Source: CAJXVA01 sp963761755 (lineage in GTDB: Bacteria > Myxococcota_A > Polyangia > Nannocystales > Nannocystaceae). From it: a DNA stretch of 64,000 nucleotides. The stretch is from positions 558,001 to 622,000 of the forward strand of contig CAVXIC010000012.1 of the NCBI GenBank assembly GCA_963761755.1, written 5' to 3'. The notes below the pieces were generated by a model. The model was not told the origin of the DNA. It saw only the letters and a list, made by a program, of their open reading frames with translations, and did not search any database. The position numbers and the translations under genes are program-made. This document shows, one piece after another, positions 56,058 to 63,502 of this stretch; the first letter of the stretch is position 1; each line of letters begins with the position of its first letter.

Positions 56058-57578
56058 CTAGCCCTCGGGCTCGAACATGTCCTGCAGCCGAGCGGCCTCG
56101 TCCGCCAAGGGGCTGCGGCGGGGGACGCCCGAGAGAATGCCGCTGATGCCACGAAACCCGGCCTTGATGGTCATGCCTTCGTCGCTGATCATGTACTCGC
56201 GGATCTGCTTGTCGTGCGCCGAGCCCCGCATCTTGAGCAGGGCGATGCCCCTGCGGACCTCGCCTTGGACCTCGACGTAGCGCAGCAGGATGATGCTGTC
56301 GGTGATGCTGGAGATGTGCGCGTCGGTGATCGACTCGATCCCCGCGACCATCCCTGTGGTGTTGGTGAGCATCGCGGCGACCTGCTGCTGTTTGACGGCG
56401 CTGGTCAGGCCGATGACGAACTCACGGAACGCGCGCCGGGTGCCCACGCGCTCGAGCGCGGACACGCTGTCCACCGCGATGCGGTGCGGTGCAAACTCCG
56501 CCGATTCCCGCCTCATCTGGATGAGGTGATCCTCGAGGCCCATCGACTCGGGGTAGCGGCACACCACCTTCAGGTTGCCGCTGCGCTCGGCGGCCGCGAA
56601 GTCGACACCCCAAGACCGGGCGTTGCGAACCAGCTGCTCGCGGCTCTCCTCGAACGCGAACAGCAGCGCGCGCTCGCCTCGCTCGCAGGCGCCCTGCACG
56701 AACTCGGTCACCATGAGGGTCTTCCCGGTCCCGGTCGCGCCGCTGACGAGGATGACGGAATCGCGGAAGACGCCGCCCCCGCACATGTCGTCCAGCACCG
56801 GGTTGCCGGAGCTGACTCGCACGTCCGAGGACTCCTGCGTCAGCTCGATGGCCGACAGCGGCAAGATGTTGATGCCGTCATCGGGGCTGGCGGTGAACGG
56901 GTACTCGCCGTTTTGGTGGTTGCAGCCGCGAAACTTCAGGATCTCCAGCGTGCGGCGTCGCTTCTCGTCCTCGAGGCGGTTGCGCAGGATGACGACGTTG
57001 TCGGCGACGAACTCCTCGACGTTGTGCCGAGAGATGGGACCGTCATCGGACTCTCGCTCCGCGGTGATGATCGTCGTCAGGTTCAGCATGCGTAGGCCGT
57101 AGGCGACCCGGCCGAGCTCGCGGCGGACCGCCTGGGCATCGACCAGCTGCGGGAAGACGGAGCCGACCGCGTCCAGCACGCAACGCGTCGCGCCCACGGT
57201 CGAGGCCGCGTGTTCGATGCGGGCCAGGAGCCCCAGCAGGTCGAAGTCCCCGGCGGCGACCTGATCTTCGCCCGGCGTGGGCGAGGCGTCGACGACGGCC
57301 AGCTTCTTGGTCTCGACGAGTCCGGCGAGGTCCCACCCAAAGCTCTCGACGTTGCGGATGAGCGCTTCCGGAGATTCTTCGAAGGTCACCAGCACCCCCG
57401 GCGCGTCATACTCGCGGATCCCGGCGACCAAGAACTGGATCGCGAGCAGCGTCTTACCGGACCCGGCGGTCCCGGTCACCATGGTGGCCCGGCCCGCTGG
57501 CAGACCACCGTAGGCGAGCTTGTCGAAGCCGGGAATCCCGGTAGGCTGCTTGATGACTTCGTTGGCGACGCTGTCCAT
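56058..57578 (-). CDS. kaiC: Circadian clock ATPase/kinase KaiC
   Basis: A 506-residue tandem RecA-type ATPase. CI has Walker A GTAGSGKT (G36-T43) and the Glu pair E67-E68; CII has GATGTGKT (G280-T287) and E310-E311. The CII phosphosite region reads ITDAHISSITDSIILL, with T418, S423 and S424 corresponding to T426, S431 and T432 of Synechococcus KaiC. The autokinase sites are therefore kept, with Thr replaced by Ser at the last. The C-terminus has the A-loop-like FRGISGILSG and a basic tail. In cyanobacteria KaiC hydrolyses ATP in CI and phosphorylates itself in CII, timed by KaiA and KaiB. Gene order kinase - KaiA-like - kaiB - kaiC here makes a full module. It is the last gene of the unit, 18 bp after kaiB. 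Confidence 0.95.
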   Translation of the reverse strand: MDSVANEVIKQPTGIPGFDKLAYGGLPAGRATMVTGTAGSGKTLLAIQFLVAGIREYDAPGVLVTFEESPEALIRNVESFGWDLAGLVETKKLAVVDASPTPGEDQVAAGDFDLLGLLARIEHAASTVGATRCVLDAVGSVFPQLVDAQAVRRELGRVAYGLRMLNLTTIITAERESDDGPISRHNVEEFVADNVVILRNRLEDEKRRRTLEILKFRGCNHQNGEYPFTASPDDGINILPLSAIELTQESSDVRVSSGNPVLDDMCGGGVFRDSVILVSGATGTGKTLMVTEFVQGACERGERALLFAFEESREQLVRNARSWGVDFAAAERSGNLKVVCRYPESMGLEDHLIQMRRESAEFAPHRIAVDSVSALERVGTRRAFREFVIGLTSAVKQQQVAAMLTNTTGMVAGIESITDAHISSITDSIILLRYVEVQGEVRRGIALLKMRGSAHDKQIREYMISDEGMTIKAGFRGISGILSGVPRRSPLADEAARLQDMFEPEG

Positions 57579-57596
57579 CGCGAGGCGCTCGTTTCG

Positions 57597-57881
57597 CTAG
57601 CCTGTCTGGCTTCGGCGCGCAATATCCAGGCCGGCCAAGACGCTTTCGCTGTTGCTGAGATCGCCCAGGACGCGGCGACGCGGCGGTGGCAGCGTGCGAA
57701 GCAGCGTCGGGGTCACGAGGATCTTCTCTTCCTCGGCGAGCTCGGGGTTCTCGAGGACGTCGATGATCTCCAGCTCGTACTCGAAGTGGCTCTGCTCGGC
57801 GCAGATCTGCCGGAGGTTGGCGATCGCGCGGGTGGACCGAGCCGACATGCCCGTCACGTAGAGTCGAAGCATGTACGTCAT
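57597..57881 (-). CDS. kaiB: Circadian clock protein KaiB
   Basis: A 94-residue thioredoxin-like protein. The sequence YMLRLYVTGMSARSTRAI, with EIIDVLENPELAEEEKILVTPT, LPPPRRRVLGDLSNSE and VLAGLDI, matches KaiB throughout, including the PTL and R-R-(I/V)-(I/L)-G-D-L-S blocks. In cyanobacteria KaiB switches fold, binds the CI ring of KaiC, and sequesters KaiA. The ATG at 57881 overlaps the upstream gene's stop (ATGA). Length and motifs are as in true KaiB rather than the thioredoxin-like domain of SasA. KaiB proteins are widespread in non-cyanobacteria, but together with a KaiA-like partner this is notable. Confidence 0.95.
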   Translation of the reverse strand: MTYMLRLYVTGMSARSTRAIANLRQICAEQSHFEYELEIIDVLENPELAEEEKILVTPTLLRTLPPPRRRVLGDLSNSESVLAGLDIARRSQTG

Positions 57882-58690
57882 CGAGACCCTTGCTCGGGCC
57901 GGGCCGCGACCCGACGGTAGTAGTCTACCAGAAGCCCCATCATCTCCAGGGCCAGTAGGCGACCCTCGGTTGCCATGAAGTGGGCGCGTCTGGCGTCGGA
58001 CAGTTGGGCCTTCGCCTTCAATCCGGCCAGATGAAGGTCGATGAGGTCACGCGGTCCGCAGCCCAAGGCGCCCAGACGCGATGCCAGCGAGAACATCGAC
58101 GCGCTGGGGCGGAGCGTTCGCGTCACGAGGTGACCCAGGTAGTGGTCGACGAGGTCCTTGTAGGCCTCGAACAACGCCTCGAACGCCGCGGGGTCGCTGT
58201 CTCGCAGGGGCTGGGCGCCGCTGAGTCGCCGGGTGTTGGGCGCCAGACCACCATCGGAGCCCAGGTCGCCGTAGCGCTCCAACGCCTCCGAGAGTTCGCG
58301 AACCCGCCCCTCTCGAGACCGCAGCAGCGCGTAGTCGACCACCCGAGGCAGGTTGCGACCGGCGATGTCGTTCTTGGAGATGTAGTCTTGCGCACCGACT
58401 TCGAGGTACCGATGCGCTTCGCGCTCGTCGGCGCCGGTCAAGACGACGATGGGGACCGCCGGAAAGGTTCGGCTCAGCTCGACGACGGTGTCGGTGCCGT
58501 GGCAATCGGGCAGTCCGGGGTCTGCCACCACGATGTCTGGGCGTTGGCCCTGGCCCTTCGCGTGGGCCAGGCTGTCGACCAAGACCAGTTGGTAGGCCTC
58601 CGTCACGCCGGTCGAGAGCGCGCGACGGGTCAGGACTTGGTCCTTCGGATCGTCTTCGACGATCAACACCCGTATCTGCTCGGCGCCCAC
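57878..58690 (-). CDS. Receiver domain fused to a KaiA-like C-terminal domain
   Basis: A 270-residue protein from GTG 58690. Residues 5-122 are a response-regulator receiver with the acidic pair in IVEDDP, phosphoacceptor D57 (VVADPGLP), T85 (VLTGAD) and K106 (YISKND). After a short coiled and charged linker, residues about 168-262 resemble the four-helix KaiA C-terminal/RsbU_N domain. The sequence AYKDLVDHYL matches KaiA 'SYREIVLSYF', RDLIDLHLAGL matches 'TKVVEIHMELM', and LLVDYYRR matches 'HLCEMYRR'. The KaiA C-domain binds the KaiC tail and stimulates its autokinase. The chimeric order receiver-KaiA is that of KaiA3 described in some cyanobacteria. It could make KaiC sensitive to a phosphorelay from the hybrid kinase upstream. 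Homology of the C-domain is by visual alignment. Confidence 0.87.
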   Translation of the reverse strand: MGAEQIRVLIVEDDPKDQVLTRRALSTGVTEAYQLVLVDSLAHAKGQGQRPDIVVADPGLPDCHGTDTVVELSRTFPAVPIVVLTGADEREAHRYLEVGAQDYISKNDIAGRNLPRVVDYALLRSREGRVRELSEALERYGDLGSDGGLAPNTRRLSGAQPLRDSDPAAFEALFEAYKDLVDHYLGHLVTRTLRPSASMFSLASRLGALGCGPRDLIDLHLAGLKAKAQLSDARRAHFMATEGRLLALEMMGLLVDYYRRVAARPEQGSR

Positions 58691-58750
58691 GATTCGCCTA
58701 CCGTAGGCGCTGCACCGTCGATGCGCCACCAAGAAGGTTGGATCACGGGC

Positions 58751-60259
58751 TCAGCCCTTCGCAGGGGCAGACACTCCCGCTGGTACGGGGGAGGGGGTCG
58801 ACGCCGCCGCGGGGGAGAGCGCTTGGCCGACCATCCGGTCGACGGCTTCCAGGAGAACGTCCCGGCCGAAGGGCTTGGTGAGAACCTCCTGGCTGAGGCT
58901 TTCGAGGAACGCCTGCGTTCGCTCGGTGAAAGCTCCCCCCGTCGCGAACAAGACTCGATCGCACATCGCGGGCTGTTCGCGCTGCAACCAGTCGTAGAGC
59001 CCCTGGCCGCCGATGCCGGGCATGGCGAGGTCGCAGATGATGACGTCGAAGGCCCGATCCGCTCGCAGCAACGCAATCGCCTGCTCTGCATCCGCCGCAC
59101 TGACGGTGTCGAAGCGGCGCGAGAGGATCGCGGAGAAGCTGCGTCGAATGTTCGCCTCGTCGTCGACGACCAGGACCCGGTGACGGTGTCCTTCGGGGGC
59201 AGGCGGACTCGGTGCGACGGGAATCGATGGTTCGAGTCCGGTGTCGAGCGGCAGGGCGATCACGAAGCGTGCGCCGCGCTCGCCCTCGGCGCTGCCGATC
59301 GTGCCGCCGTGCCCGGCGACGATCTCGCTGCACAGCGCCAAGCCGAGTCCCGTTCCGCGCCCGGCGCTCTTGGTGGTGAAGAAGGGTTCGAACACCCGAT
59401 TGCCGACGCCGGACGCGATGCCGCCCCCGGTGTCTTCGACCACGACCTCCAGCGCGTCGCCTACGACCCGGCCCGAGACCATGATGCGCTTCTCGTCAGG
59501 TTCGAACTCGAGCAGGGCATCGAGGGCGTTGCTGAGCAGGTTGACGAACACCTGAATCAGCTTCCCGCGATGCCCCACGATCGGCGGCAGGTGGTCCAGC
59601 GCGACGTGCAGCTCGGCTTGGGTCCGCAGCGGCGCTCGCAGGAACTTTGCCGCCGAGGCGACCACGTCCGCCATCCGCACGGACTCGGCGTCCTCGTCGG
59701 AGGTCCGGGAGAACACGCGCAGGTCGTCGATGATCGAGGAGATCCGCCGGATGCCATCGATCGAGTCTTCGATCAGTTCGTAGGCTTCGCTGTCCTCGTC
59801 GGTTTGATCCCGAAGCAGCTCGAGGTTGCACAGGATGAACGAGGCGGGATTGTTGACCTCGTGCGCAACGCCGGCGGTGACCCGGCCGATGGACGCCAGG
59901 CGCTTGTTCTTGGCGAGCCGGCGCTCCAGCTGTCGAGCACGAATGCGGTCGGTGACGTCGCGCAACGTGACGACGAACGCGGACTCGCCCTCCCACAGGA
60001 TGCTCGCTTTGTGCAGCTCGAGCTCACGCTCGACGCCTTCGGTGCCGGGAAGCTCGACGGGGGTGGCGCTGTCCATGCTCTCGGGCGAGCCGAGCTCGCA
60101 CCCGATGAGGTCGTCGGAGACGCTCGAGAACATGCGCGCGGCGGCAGGGTTGGCAAACAGCACCACGCCGACCGGAGACAAGACCACCACCGCGTCGGGC
60201 AGGGCATCCAACACCGCCCGAAGATTGGACGAGTCTGCCGGTGGTCGGGATGACGTCAT
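58751..60259 (-). CDS. PAS-containing hybrid histidine kinase of the Kai operon
   Basis: A 502-residue soluble hybrid kinase from ATG 60259. It has an N-terminal PAS domain (about 11-110, with VVLSPVGVVLFANPAAARMF), a HisKA of the NtrB type (VAHEVNNPASFILCNLELL, H133), a HATPase with NLLSNALDALLEF, VEDTGGGI, FEPFFTTK and GTGLGLAL, and a C-terminal receiver (RVLVVDDEAN, ICDLAMPGIGG, FATGG, LTKPFG). There is no membrane segment, so the PAS domain should sense an internal signal, for instance redox or a ligand. It begins the Kai unit, 60 bp before the receiver-KaiA-like gene. It is a candidate input kinase phosphorylating that protein, or an output partner of KaiC. It lacks the KaiB-like domain of SasA. 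Confidence 0.93.
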   Translation of the reverse strand: MTSSRPPADSSNLRAVLDALPDAVVVLSPVGVVLFANPAAARMFSSVSDDLIGCELGSPESMDSATPVELPGTEGVERELELHKASILWEGESAFVVTLRDVTDRIRARQLERRLAKNKRLASIGRVTAGVAHEVNNPASFILCNLELLRDQTDEDSEAYELIEDSIDGIRRISSIIDDLRVFSRTSDEDAESVRMADVVASAAKFLRAPLRTQAELHVALDHLPPIVGHRGKLIQVFVNLLSNALDALLEFEPDEKRIMVSGRVVGDALEVVVEDTGGGIASGVGNRVFEPFFTTKSAGRGTGLGLALCSEIVAGHGGTIGSAEGERGARFVIALPLDTGLEPSIPVAPSPPAPEGHRHRVLVVDDEANIRRSFSAILSRRFDTVSAADAEQAIALLRADRAFDVIICDLAMPGIGGQGLYDWLQREQPAMCDRVLFATGGAFTERTQAFLESLSQEVLTKPFGRDVLLEAVDRMVGQALSPAAASTPSPVPAGVSAPAKG

Positions 60260-60361
60260 GTTGGGGTTCTCAGGAGGGAAGGCGCGAGACGGAACCATCC
60301 TTGCAAGCTGGCGGCCCTTTCCCGCGGCGTGCGGTGGGACGCAGAGGCCCGAGGGTCGGTG

Positions 60362-60401
60362 TGAACGTTTTGCAGCAGGAGGGGGGGGCGAACAACGTTC
60401 A
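60362..60401. promoter_or_regulatory. Inverted repeat upstream of Kai operon kinase
   Basis: tgaacgtt at 60362-60369 and its exact inverse aacgttca at 60394-60401, separated by 24 bases, about 100 bp before the hybrid kinase start. Spaced 8-base arms of this kind often bind a dimeric regulator. No factor can be named. Confidence 0.35.
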
Positions 60402-60460
60402 TCGTTGGGCCGGCTCGGCGCGCGAAAATTGGGTGGAGTCCAGCGGGAGTCGCCGTCGGT

Positions 60461-60485
60461 TGTCAAGAAAGTGACGATTCGTCAC
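60461..60485 (-). promoter_or_regulatory. Possible -35 box with adjacent palindrome
   Basis: tgtcaa at 60461-60466 gives TTGACA on the minus strand, a perfect -35 box pointing to the Kai operon. Four bases upstream lies the 15-base palindrome gtgacgattcgtcac (60471-60485; 7-base arms). A good -10 at 17-base spacing is not seen (CTGGAC). The leader would be about 170 bases. Confidence 0.35.
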
Positions 60486-60553
60486 TGTGTCGACGCGATG
60501 AGCGCCAGGGTGTTGACGGTTCCGGAACGGGTGGTGAACGCAACCCTGCAGGT

Positions 60554-62638
60554 TCAGTCGCAGCCGCTCATCTCGCTGAAGTCGCACACCCCGCCTGCAC
60601 AGGTGTTTTCGATCGTCCCGGTGCGGAAGAACGTGTCCATCTGGGCCCGGGCTTCATCGAGCGGGCGGACCTTGCTGTGCGGATCGTCGCAGGCGCGCTG
60701 TGGGGTGTTCTCGACCGGGTCGGCGGGCAGTCCGAAGTCGTACTCGACGTAGGCCGAGCCCGCGATTGGGCCAGCGGTCGACTCCAGGCCCCAGACGTCG
60801 CGGATGCCGGTGTCCAGGTGCGGGACGCCCAGCGTGCGCGCCATGATGTGGGCGCCGAAGTTGCTGACCTGGTGATCTCCGACGGCGGCGCGCAGCAAGA
60901 CCTCCTTGGGCTCGGTGTCCTCGAAGGTGTCGCCGAGCAGGTAGGGCGCGTAGCCGGTGGGCTCGATGCGATCCCAGAGCATCTGGGCCAGGTTGAGCAG
61001 CATCATGTGATCGCGCGAGTCTTCGAAGCTTGCGCGCAGGATGTCGAAGAAGACGTCGAAGTCGACGCTGCGGCTGAGCAACACGCCGTAGGGCATGCCC
61101 GGGACGCCGAAGGTGCCGCGCGTGATGTCGGTCGAGAGCGCCATGTACGACGGTCCATAGATGCCGCCCTGGCTGATGCCGAGGTAGTAGCCGTCGGTGG
61201 GATCGATGAGCGCGCCGTACGTCGGATCGTTGGCGAACGAGGTCAGCATCATCCGCATCGCGACCAGAGAGTTCAGCATGCCTTGGTGCTGGCGATCGAT
61301 GACCTTCTTGAAGTCGTCGAACTGTCCATTGCCGAGCATGGCGCCGACGAACAGCTCGTCGTCGGACGCGAACCCGATGAAGTCGACACCAAAGAGCGCG
61401 TAGCCGTAGTCGTTGATGAACGGCCGGAAGTGGCCGCTCTCGATCTGTGCCTTCGATCCGAGCAGGCCGTGTCCGTATTGCAGCGGCCGAACCGGGGTCT
61501 CGGCGGCCGAGGTCGGGATGAGGATCTCCACCTCGAACATCGCCGTACCGCTGGGTTCGGGCATGCCGTCGTCGCCGAACTGCAGGGTGGCCAGCGGATC
61601 TGGTTGGTCGAGGTACATCGGCACCTCCATGTCCAAGAAGATGCGGTGGGCGATGAGACCGTCTTCGTCCCACTCGTCGTCGACGCTGGTGATCGTGTAG
61701 CTGGGGCCCTCCGCGCCGACGAGGTCGAGGCCTTCGTCGCGCATGTGCACCATCCACGCGGTGTTGTTCTCTCGCGAGGTGGTGGAGAAGTCCCAGGCCA
61801 GCTGCAGTCCATCGCGGTCGATGCCGGCCTCGGTGGTGTGCATGAAGATGTCGCCGTACAGGGGCCGGCGGCTGACGATGTCGGGGTCTTCGGAGTCGGT
61901 GCGGTCCCGCAGGGCTGCAAAACCATCGGTGGCGGGAATGGGGGTGCCGGCGTCATCGAGCAGATTCCGGATCACGACGATGTAGCGGGAGGCGTCCTTG
62001 AGGCGCACCGCCGGCCGCAGCATGAACATGCGCTGGCCGTCGTCGCTGCCGGTGGCGTCGAGGTCGACCCAGTGCGGGACGCGCTCGCCGGTCGCCGCAT
62101 CGAGCAACACGGTCGGCGAGTCGGCCTCGAGCGAGCGCGGGATGTTCGCGGCGGTCGCGACGTTGCTCGCGGTCAGGGACCCTGGGGTGAGGTCGGGGAA
62201 GTGGGTGCTGATCGCGATCCCTGGCGAGAACCCGTCGAGCTCGTTCCACGGATCGGGGGCCGCGCTGCCCGCGGGCAGCAGCTCGGCGGCAAGCTCCACC
62301 CTGCGACCCGTCGCGGTGCTCTCATCTTCCACGGTGAACACGTTGGAGGGGAACGGCGCCGCGCAGTAGCTGGGCACCAGCGGATCACACCCGATCAGCG
62401 GCCATTCCTCCCGGGCTTCTTCGGGACCGAGTCCGGAGCTGCTGTCGGCGCTGGTCGTGGTGCCCGACGAGGTCTCCGCCAAGGTGGTTTCGGCCGCCGT
62501 CGTGCCGCCGCTCGATGACGAAGAGGTCGAGCCGTCGGTCCCCGACCCGCCACCGTCATCGCCGCACGCGACCGTGAGCAGTCCAGTCATGACGAGCGTC
62601 GCGAACCGGCGCGTGAAGCATTCAAGGTCAGAGCGCAT
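60554..62638 (-). CDS. Alpha/beta-hydrolase-fold lipoprotein
   Basis: A 694-residue lipoprotein with lipobox TVAC (near residue 25) and a 40-residue Ser/Thr/Gly linker. The mature part has a beta-rich N-terminal domain and a C-terminal alpha/beta-hydrolase core. LGISQGGIYGPSYMAL is the nucleophile elbow G-x-S-x-G. PLQYGHGLLGSKAQIESG and YGYALFGVDFIG resemble oxyanion-hole region motifs of large bacterial lipases and esterases. LLRAAVGDHQVSNFGAHIMART near residue 610 places D and H of a plausible triad. It ends Cys-rich (NTCAGGVCDFSEMSGC). The substrate is not obvious; an extracellular lipase or esterase is possible. It is upstream of the Kai operon on the same strand, with 294 bp between. Confidence 0.85.
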   Translation of the reverse strand: MRSDLECFTRRFATLVMTGLLTVACGDDGGGSGTDGSTSSSSSGGTTAAETTLAETSSGTTTSADSSSGLGPEEAREEWPLIGCDPLVPSYCAAPFPSNVFTVEDESTATGRRVELAAELLPAGSAAPDPWNELDGFSPGIAISTHFPDLTPGSLTASNVATAANIPRSLEADSPTVLLDAATGERVPHWVDLDATGSDDGQRMFMLRPAVRLKDASRYIVVIRNLLDDAGTPIPATDGFAALRDRTDSEDPDIVSRRPLYGDIFMHTTEAGIDRDGLQLAWDFSTTSRENNTAWMVHMRDEGLDLVGAEGPSYTITSVDDEWDEDGLIAHRIFLDMEVPMYLDQPDPLATLQFGDDGMPEPSGTAMFEVEILIPTSAAETPVRPLQYGHGLLGSKAQIESGHFRPFINDYGYALFGVDFIGFASDDELFVGAMLGNGQFDDFKKVIDRQHQGMLNSLVAMRMMLTSFANDPTYGALIDPTDGYYLGISQGGIYGPSYMALSTDITRGTFGVPGMPYGVLLSRSVDFDVFFDILRASFEDSRDHMMLLNLAQMLWDRIEPTGYAPYLLGDTFEDTEPKEVLLRAAVGDHQVSNFGAHIMARTLGVPHLDTGIRDVWGLESTAGPIAGSAYVEYDFGLPADPVENTPQRACDDPHSKVRPLDEARAQMDTFFRTGTIENTCAGGVCDFSEMSGCD

Positions 62639-62764
62639 TCGCGGACGATAACTCAGCGCAGTGCGCGCATGGTTCGAGACATGGCCCGAAGGACGGTCAG
62701 GGCGGAATCCGCCGCGAACGGGCAGAAAAGGGGTTGCCGCGCCGTCTTAGTTATGAAACATGAA

Positions 62765-62785
62765 CCAGCTGTCATTTTCAGCTGG
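62765..62785 (+). promoter_or_regulatory. Hairpin in the leader of the 62796 gene
   Basis: ccagctg (62765-62771) and cagctgg (62779-62785) form a perfect 7-bp stem with a 7-base loop, 10 bp before the start codon. It could shape ribosome access. The position is seen; effect is inferred. Confidence 0.4.
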
Positions 62786-62795
62786 GACGCACCGC

Positions 62796-63491
62796 ATGAA
62801 ACGCACCATCTTCGCCTTGTTTACGATCGCCACCCTCAGCGCCTGCAGCGGCTCTGGAACCTCGACCACCGCGCGCGAGAGCGAGACCGAAGGCGACTCG
62901 ATGTCCTCGCCGGGCTCCGACAGTGACACCACGGACACCGAGGACCCCACCGCGTCCGAAACCGAGGACCCGACCGACGCGACGACCGATCCGGGTCCGA
63001 CGGATGGTTCGACCACCGACCCCAGCGCGACCGCGAGCGACACCGATCCAGCCCAGGACGACACCGGCACCACGACCGGCATCGGGGATGTGACGATCGT
63101 CGGGACGTGGCTCTCCGAGGGCGAGAACATCGCGCCGATCTTGGTCCAGTTGACCTCGGCTGCGTCGATCACCGCGACCTTCGAGGACGACACCTTCGCG
63201 GTTCTCACCGTCGACGCCGAGGGGCAAGAGGTGATGCAGGCTGGGGTCTACATCATCGAGGACACCGACTTCGGCGACATCAAGTCGATCACGCTCGAGC
63301 AGTCGTCGCCGCAGACCATCACCGCCGAGGGCATCTTCGAGATCGATAACTCGACCAGCCCGCCGACGATGCGCTACGAGGTTGTGCAGACGGTGCCCGA
63401 CGTCGGCGCGGAAGCACCGTCCGCCGAGGCCGGATTCGGCGGGACGGGCCTGGGCTCCGACCTCACCCAGACCTTCGTCTGGCAGGAGTAG
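62796..63491 (+). CDS. Lipoprotein with Asp/Thr/Ser linker, 231 aa
   Basis: A secreted lipoprotein with signal MKRTIFALFTIATLSAC (lipobox C17). ATG 62796 is preferred over an ATG at 62760 because it gives a standard signal length. Residues about 20-105 are Asp/Thr/Ser/Glu low-complexity linker. The C-terminal 125 residues form a beta-rich domain (VTIVGTWLSEGENIAPIL, ASITATFEDDTFAVLTV, YEVVQTVPDVGA), which resembles lipocalin-like small lipoproteins that begin with 'GTW'. It is followed at 12 bp by the outer-membrane-protein gene, and both may be one transcript. Function unknown. Confidence 0.85.
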   Translation: MKRTIFALFTIATLSACSGSGTSTTARESETEGDSMSSPGSDSDTTDTEDPTASETEDPTDATTDPGPTDGSTTDPSATASDTDPAQDDTGTTTGIGDVTIVGTWLSEGENIAPILVQLTSAASITATFEDDTFAVLTVDAEGQEVMQAGVYIIEDTDFGDIKSITLEQSSPQTITAEGIFEIDNSTSPPTMRYEVVQTVPDVGAEAPSAEAGFGGTGLGSDLTQTFVWQE

Positions 63492-63502
63492 CGGGACGTC
63501 CG

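Noticed and set aside
62760..62795. Earlier ATG as start for the lipoprotein at 62796
   Set aside because: It would place 12 polar residues in front of the signal and put the hairpin inside the coding region; the later ATG gives a standard lipoprotein signal.
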